37,888 bases of DNA from Bifidobacterium breve (GTDB taxonomy: Bacteria; Actinomycetota; Acidimicrobiia; Acidimicrobiales; Ilumatobacteraceae). The translations under genes were made by a program, and so were the position numbers. Position 1 is the stretch's first letter; each line of letters starts with the position of its first letter. This document shows positions 33,833 to 37,888 of the stretch, piece after piece. The stretch covers positions 1 through 37,888 of the forward strand of contig CAMDVC010000002.1 of the NCBI GenBank assembly GCA_945878785.1. The letters are read 5' to 3'. The notes beneath the pieces were generated by a model, which was given only the letters and a program-made list of their open reading frames with translations, was not told the DNA's origin and made no database searches.

Positions 33833-35325
33833 TGGTTTTCGCAGCAACACTTGACGGCCCTTCAATTCCTTGGGTTGAACTAATTCCCATTCTTTCGCTA
33901 TTGGCAGGTACTTGTTTTCTACTGCTCGTCGGTTCGCTTGTTCCAACATGGCCACGCCGTGGATATGCATGGGTAACAGGAATCTCAACAACTATTGCAA
34001 TCGTTGCAAATGCGGTGAAATGGAACAACCTGTATTACAACAAGGGCGAGACATTCTTTGCTGATGTAATTGCCATTGACCGATTCTCTGTTCTAGCCAG
34101 CATCACAATTTGTTTGGCTGTCATTTTTGGCGCGCTCATGATGTCTGCGTATTTGGTCCGAATGAATGCAGACGGGCCAGAGATGTACGCCCTGTTGTTG
34201 ACCTCCGCCATCGGTGCATTGGTGATGGTGGCTGCAAATGAACTCATTGTGTTGTTTCTCGGACTCGAAATTTTGAGTCTGTCGCTATATCTTTTGGCGG
34301 CGAGCAATCGTGATCGCGAGCAGAGCCAAGAATCAGGTCTGAAGTATTTCATTCTTGGCGGATTCTCCTCTGCGTTTTTCCTGTACGGAGTGGCATTGAT
34401 CTTCGGATCAACGGGCAGCACAAAGATCTCGGAGATCGGTGAAGCGCTGTCGGGGAACATCTCCATCGCCAATACTGACGCAATCTTGCTCGTTGGTATC
34501 GGCATGTTGTTGGTCGGTCTCGGGTTCAAAGTGTCGGCTGCGCCATTCCATGTGTGGACTCCTGACGTGTACGAAGGAGCGCCGACTCCAGTTACTGCAT
34601 TCATGGCATCTGTCGGAAAAGTCGCGGCATTCGCAGCGCTCATTCGAATTCTGGCGGTGGGTCTTGAACAGCGCGTTGATGATTGGCGTCCTGTTGTATG
34701 GGCGCTCGCAATCCTCACCGTGTTCACTGGTTCGATTTTGGCAGTGGTCCAAACAAACGTAAAACGTATGTTGGCGTATTCGTCTATTAGCCACGCCGGA
34801 TTTATTCTGGTCGGAGTAGAAGCTGCTGGTCATGTGGGCAGTGACGGAGTTGCAACTTCTATGAACTACCTAGCGATCTACACCGTGTTGGTGATGGGTT
34901 CATTCGCAATTGTTCTTGCATTGTCTGGTAACACCGACGGAGAAACGAATCTTTCTGATTTCAAAGGTCTTGCAAAGCGCCGTCCTGCGTTGGCGTTGGC
35001 GTTCACCGTCTTATTGTTCGCTCAAGCGGGTGTTCCGCTTACAGCAGGGTTTGTTTCAAAATTTGCAGTCATCAAATCATCTGTAGAAGCAAACTCGTAT
35101 GTTCTTGCAATTGCAGCAATGGTGGCAGCAGTCATTGGTGCCTATTTGTACCTTCGTATTGCAGTCAGCATGTGGTTAGAAGAGCCTGCATCAGATTCTG
35201 AAATATCAGTAGATCCAGCAGTCGTTATTGTGATTGCCATCTCCGTTGCTGCAACTCTGATTGTTGGGTTCTTCCCAGAGTTGCTTCTTCATGCAACGCG
35301 CCTTGCGCGTTTTGCGCCGCTCTGA
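33832..35325 (+). CDS. nuoN: NADH-quinone oxidoreductase subunit N
   Basis: 497 residues, the third antiporter-like pump, last of the fourteen nuo genes. FLGLEILSLSLYLLAASNR, GLKYFILGGFSSAFFLYG, KVSAAPFHVWTPDVYEGAPTP and NVKRMLAYSSISHAGFILVG are diagnostic. ATG at 33832 is chosen over GTG at 33829 because it gives the one-base TGATG overlap common here. Its stop lies one base from the stop of the convergent puuD-like gene. Confidence 0.95.
   Translation: MVFAATLDGPSIPWVELIPILSLLAGTCFLLLVGSLVPTWPRRGYAWVTGISTTIAIVANAVKWNNLYYNKGETFFADVIAIDRFSVLASITICLAVIFGALMMSAYLVRMNADGPEMYALLLTSAIGALVMVAANELIVLFLGLEILSLSLYLLAASNRDREQSQESGLKYFILGGFSSAFFLYGVALIFGSTGSTKISEIGEALSGNISIANTDAILLVGIGMLLVGLGFKVSAAPFHVWTPDVYEGAPTPVTAFMASVGKVAAFAALIRILAVGLEQRVDDWRPVVWALAILTVFTGSILAVVQTNVKRMLAYSSISHAGFILVGVEAAGHVGSDGVATSMNYLAIYTVLVMGSFAIVLALSGNTDGETNLSDFKGLAKRRPALALAFTVLLFAQAGVPLTAGFVSKFAVIKSSVEANSYVLAIAAMVAAVIGAYLYLRIAVSMWLEEPASDSEISVDPAVVIVIAISVAATLIVGFFPELLLHATRLARFAPL
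35295..35314 (+). terminator. Possible intrinsic terminator inside the nuoN 3' end
   Basis: AACGCGC pairs with GCGCGTT over a 3-nt loop and is followed by TT, giving a GCGCGTTTT end. It overlaps the last codons of nuoN, because no free space exists before the convergent gene. The T-tract is short. Confidence 0.35.
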
Positions 35326-35326
35326 T

Positions 35327-36016
35327 CTAACTGGCGTGAGTAATCAGGGTATTAAACAAACCCTGCTGTGACGGATCATCACGGGCGGTGTCTTCTGGGT
35401 GCCATTGCACTGCAACTATCCATGTTGAGCCTGTGTGTTCGACCGCCTCAATAGTTCCGTCTTGATGTGTTCCGACAACAACAAGACCTGGTGCAACTTT
35501 TTCAATCGCTTGATGATGAAGTGAATGTATAAGTGGATCAGTAGTTCCCATTGCTTGCGCCAACCGTGATCCCGTGACGACTTGAATACCGTGCATGGTG
35601 TCGCGATGGTCAGGAGTTGTCTTGAGGTGCTGCACAAGAGTGCCACCAAGAGCAACGTTCAGCACTTGTTGTCCGCGACACACGGCTAAAACTGGAATAT
35701 CGCATTCCATAGCACGATGTAAAGCCGCAATTTCAAAGTCATCAACAAGTTCATTGACTCCAAACAACTGGGCCCATTCAGTCGCTCCGTATTTTGATGG
35801 GCTGATATCACCGCCACCAATCATGAGCATTCCATCGCACCGAGCAATGGTTTGAGTAATTGTTGACATGTCGTCTGTAGGCGGAACAAGGACTGGTAGG
35901 CCACCGGCACGATGGATGGCATCTATGTAGTTCTGTCCGCAACTTGTAACCGGAGTGCGGTGTCCTGTTGCTTCGGGGCTCATGCGTCCTGGAATTGCAA
36001 TTAGCGGTTTGCTCAT
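35327..36016 (-). CDS. puuD: Gamma-glutamyl-gamma-aminobutyrate hydrolase-like class I amidotransferase
   Basis: 229 residues of the peptidase C26/PuuD family. The nucleophile elbow is VLAVCRGQQVLNVALGGTL. SLHHQAI and the catalytic His in AVQWHPED complete the active site. GGGDISPSKYG near residue 67 is typical. PuuD hydrolyses gamma-glutamyl-GABA in putrescine breakdown, but the family includes other gamma-glutamyl hydrolases, so the substrate is uncertain. The ATG overlaps the stop of the threonine ammonia-lyase gene by four bases (ATGA), so the two form a small operon. Confidence 0.82.
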   Translation of the reverse strand: MSKPLIAIPGRMSPEATGHRTPVTSCGQNYIDAIHRAGGLPVLVPPTDDMSTITQTIARCDGMLMIGGGDISPSKYGATEWAQLFGVNELVDDFEIAALHRAMECDIPVLAVCRGQQVLNVALGGTLVQHLKTTPDHRDTMHGIQVVTGSRLAQAMGTTDPLIHSLHHQAIEKVAPGLVVVGTHQDGTIEAVEHTGSTWIVAVQWHPEDTARDDPSQQGLFNTLITHAS

Positions 36017-37224
36017 CCGGCTTCTACTTCGTCGGCCTCGTATCCGGCTTTGCGAACTGCAGCCAACACTTCATCAGCTTGTTCACGACTACGTACTTCC
36101 AGAACGGCCTGAATACCAGTTTCGCGAACATGCAAACTGACACCTTCACGGACGTGTTCTACTTCAACAAGGTTGGCCCCTGTTTCTGCGAACAATGTGA
36201 GTAGTCGAGCAAGACCACCAGGCCTATCAGAGATACGAACAAACAAAATAAGTCTGCGACCAGCTTTTGTTTCATTGCGACGAATCAGCCCGGGAAGCAG
36301 ACCGAGGTCAACATTGCCACCTGACAGCACAACACATGTTGTACCGGTCTGGGCTGGCTTTACTTGGCCGCTCATCAGTGCGGAAACACCTACGGCGCCA
36401 CCGCCCTCAACGTACAACTTGCCACGATCCATCAGAAGCACCATTGCATCGGCAACAAGATCTTCTTCAACAACAACAATTTCATCAACGTATCGTTCAA
36501 TAAGTGGACGAGTGAAAACACCAGGCATCTTCACTGCAATTCCGTCAGCAAGTGTGACGATAGGACCATCTGGGGGAGGTGATCCGGCGTACGGCGCACA
36601 CGCACGTACTTGAACACCAATGACTCTGATCTTTGGGTTGAATGTCTTTAGTGCCATTGCAACACCGCCTGTCAAACCGCCTCCACCAAGTGGAATGATG
36701 ACAAGTGATAAATCTGAAATGTCTTCCAGCAATTCAAGACCAAGAGTTGCTTGTCCCGCAACAACAACGGGGTCGTCATATGGATGACAGAAATTCATTC
36801 CCTTTGCATCTGCCCGTCCTTGAGCTGCAGCAACAGCGTCAGACAATGTGTCGCCACCTTCACTCAGAATTGCGCCAAATGAACGCGCGGCTTCCATCTT
36901 CGATAACGATGCACCAGCCGGAACAAAAATCTCACACGGAACGTTGTGATGTCGTGCAGCAAATGCAATTGATTGAGCATGGTTTCCGGCGCTACCCGCC
37001 ACCACGCCGTTCTTGACTGCATCCCCGAGCGAGGCGAGTTTGCTCATCGCACCGCGAATTTTGAAAGACCCCGTGCGCTGCAAATTCTCAGCCTTGAACA
37101 CCACGTTTCCGCCGTACCGTTCAGACAACGTAGCGGATTCGGTGATGGGGGTGCGCTTGACCACCCCTATTCCGGCAAGTCGAGCTGCTTCGATGACTTC
37201 AGAATCAATTGGTATAGCTGTCAT
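36013..37224 (-). CDS. ilvA: Threonine ammonia-lyase (threonine dehydratase)
   Basis: 403 residues, a PLP enzyme converting threonine to 2-oxobutanoate and ammonia. The PLP lysine is in NLQRTGSFKIRGA (about residues 48-60), SAGNHAQS is the next motif, and PLGGGGLTGG is the phosphate-binding glycine loop. A single ACT-like domain (LILFVRISDRPGGLARLL onward) occupies the last ~80 residues, matching the short TdcB-like form found in actinobacteria rather than the long E. coli IlvA with two ACT-like units. Start ATG lies 20 bp from the divergent amidotransferase. Confidence 0.9.
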   Translation of the reverse strand: MTAIPIDSEVIEAARLAGIGVVKRTPITESATLSERYGGNVVFKAENLQRTGSFKIRGAMSKLASLGDAVKNGVVAGSAGNHAQSIAFAARHHNVPCEIFVPAGASLSKMEAARSFGAILSEGGDTLSDAVAAAQGRADAKGMNFCHPYDDPVVVAGQATLGLELLEDISDLSLVIIPLGGGGLTGGVAMALKTFNPKIRVIGVQVRACAPYAGSPPPDGPIVTLADGIAVKMPGVFTRPLIERYVDEIVVVEEDLVADAMVLLMDRGKLYVEGGGAVGVSALMSGQVKPAQTGTTCVVLSGGNVDLGLLPGLIRRNETKAGRRLILFVRISDRPGGLARLLTLFAETGANLVEVEHVREGVSLHVRETGIQAVLEVRSREQADEVLAAVRKAGYEADEVEAG

Positions 37225-37231
37225 CTTGCCC

Positions 37232-37238
37232 TACCGTA
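37232..37238. promoter_or_regulatory. Symmetric bidirectional -10 element
   Basis: TACCGTA reads TACCGT on the plus strand, ending 7 nt before the ATG at 37245, and TACGGT on the minus strand, ending 8 nt before the ATG at 37224. One TAnnnTA element could therefore drive both divergent genes. On the minus strand AGGG near the ATG might also act as a ribosome-binding site. Confidence 0.45.
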
Positions 37239-37244
37239 GTGGGC

Positions 37245-37888
37245 ATGCGTGCTGTACTCATTGCTAATAGTGAGGATGCTGATCCAGGATTCGTAGGTCG
37301 TTCATTGCGCCAACGCGGGTACTCATTCACTGAATTTCTTCGAGAAGACCATCAGAATTGGCCGACTCTCGACGGTTTTGACCTCGTTGTGGCAATGGGG
37401 TCGAATTGGAGCACGTATTGGGATCATGTTGCAGATCCCGTCCGGGCTGAGCAAACCCTGCTGGCAGATGCGATGTCTCGGGGTATCGCAATTCTTGGAA
37501 TTTGCTTTGGTGCACAACAATTGGCGGTCACCCTGGGAGGGGAAATCACCAGGGCAAAAACCCCTGAAATCGGTTGGTACCAGGTGTTTCCGGTCGCAGA
37601 GGCAGCCAATTCAACACCTGATTGCCTCACCCGGGGTGATTGGATGCAGTGGCACTACGACCGATTCAGCGTTCCCGCTGGGGCCACAACCTTGGCTGAT
37701 TCACCCGTTGGCCCCCAGGCCATGATCTGTGGAAGGGCGCTTGGCCTCCAGTTTCACCCCGAGGCATCAGAAACGATTGTCCGATTGTGGATGACGGGGG
37801 AAGGGGGCGACGAAATAGCTGCCCTTGGAATTACCCCTGATGAAATGATTGAGGAGACGAGTTCGCGAGTGGTTGATGCCGAACAGAG
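37245..37888 (+). CDS. Class I glutamine amidotransferase-like protein, 3' truncated by window end
   Basis: At least 214 residues, open to the window edge and not listed in full in the ORF track. The nucleophile elbow is ILGICFGAQQLAVTLGG and the catalytic His is in LQFHPEAS, as in GuaA-type amidotransferase domains. The segment PEIGWYQV precedes a WMQWHYDRF strand typical of stand-alone GATase1 proteins. The acceptor substrate is unknown. It is divergent from ilvA with only 20 bp between the start codons. Confidence 0.8.
   Translation, partial: MRAVLIANSEDADPGFVGRSLRQRGYSFTEFLREDHQNWPTLDGFDLVVAMGSNWSTYWDHVADPVRAEQTLLADAMSRGIAILGICFGAQQLAVTLGGEITRAKTPEIGWYQVFPVAEAANSTPDCLTRGDWMQWHYDRFSVPAGATTLADSPVGPQAMICGRALGLQFHPEASETIVRLWMTGEGGDEIAALGITPDEMIEETSSRVVDAEQ

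Noticed and set aside
34035-34727. 230-codon minus-strand ORF opposite nuoN
   Set aside because: Low-complexity Thr/Ser/Arg/Asn-rich shadow of nuoN with no domain or ribosome-binding site.
1-37888. CRISPR arrays, insertion sequences, prophage or attachment sites
   Set aside because: No regularly spaced repeats, transposase, integrase or terminal repeats were seen; gene content is core metabolism.

Overview
The window reads as chromosomal core DNA of a free-living actinobacterium, most likely of the class Acidimicrobiia. This is inferred from a mycothiol-type glycosyltransferase, an RsiG-type c-di-GMP anti-sigma factor, a Rex repressor heading a haem operon, a moderate G+C content (judged by eye, not computed) and a b6f-like rather than mycobacterial-type complex III. 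No tRNA, rRNA, CRISPR array, insertion sequence or phage gene is visible. Genes are very tightly packed.

Region 1 (1-7.4 kb): the 3' end of selD, then moaD-like / RsiG-like / XRE regulator, an MshA-like glycosyltransferase with a YbjN-domain protein, proC, a SAM-hydroxide adenosyltransferase (DUF62) behind a structured leader, a 28-codon membrane micro-ORF, an acyl-CoA ligase, and a membrane protein on the minus strand whose 3' end overlaps the ligase.

Region 2 (7.4-14.0 kb): rex-hemA-hemC-hemD-hemB-hemL plus an anchored unknown protein. This covers glutamyl-tRNA to uroporphyrinogen III, with a candidate Rex operator in front of rex.

Region 3 (14.0-35.3 kb): a divergent membrane-bound cytochrome c gene (minus strand), then a continuous plus-strand block of about 20 kb. 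It starts with an unknown 3-TM protein, a 2x[4Fe-4S] ferredoxin, split cytochrome b (b6-like plus subunit-IV-like), a Rieske protein, a dihaem cytochrome c and another unknown membrane protein. It continues without a break into all fourteen complex I genes, nuoA to nuoN. Together they would carry electrons from NADH to menaquinone to cytochrome c. The haem operon and NAD(H)-sensing Rex lie just upstream.

Region 4 (35.3-37.9 kb): puuD-like and threonine ammonia-lyase genes on the minus strand, and a divergent class I glutamine amidotransferase cut by the window end.

The most interesting signal is the complex III locus. Its cytochrome b is b6-like and keeps the cysteine that carries haem c_n in b6f complexes. 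A dicluster ferredoxin gene sits directly upstream, and a short cytosolic tag (IPEHLLxRSKAxR) recurs three times in two of the locus proteins. Other notable points are a twin-motif RsiG with one substituted position, an N-terminal C-x4-C-x4-C-x4-C extension on HemL, loss of the triad histidine in the SAM hydrolase, and a recurring TAnnnT-N7/8-start-codon pattern that suggests leaderless mRNAs.
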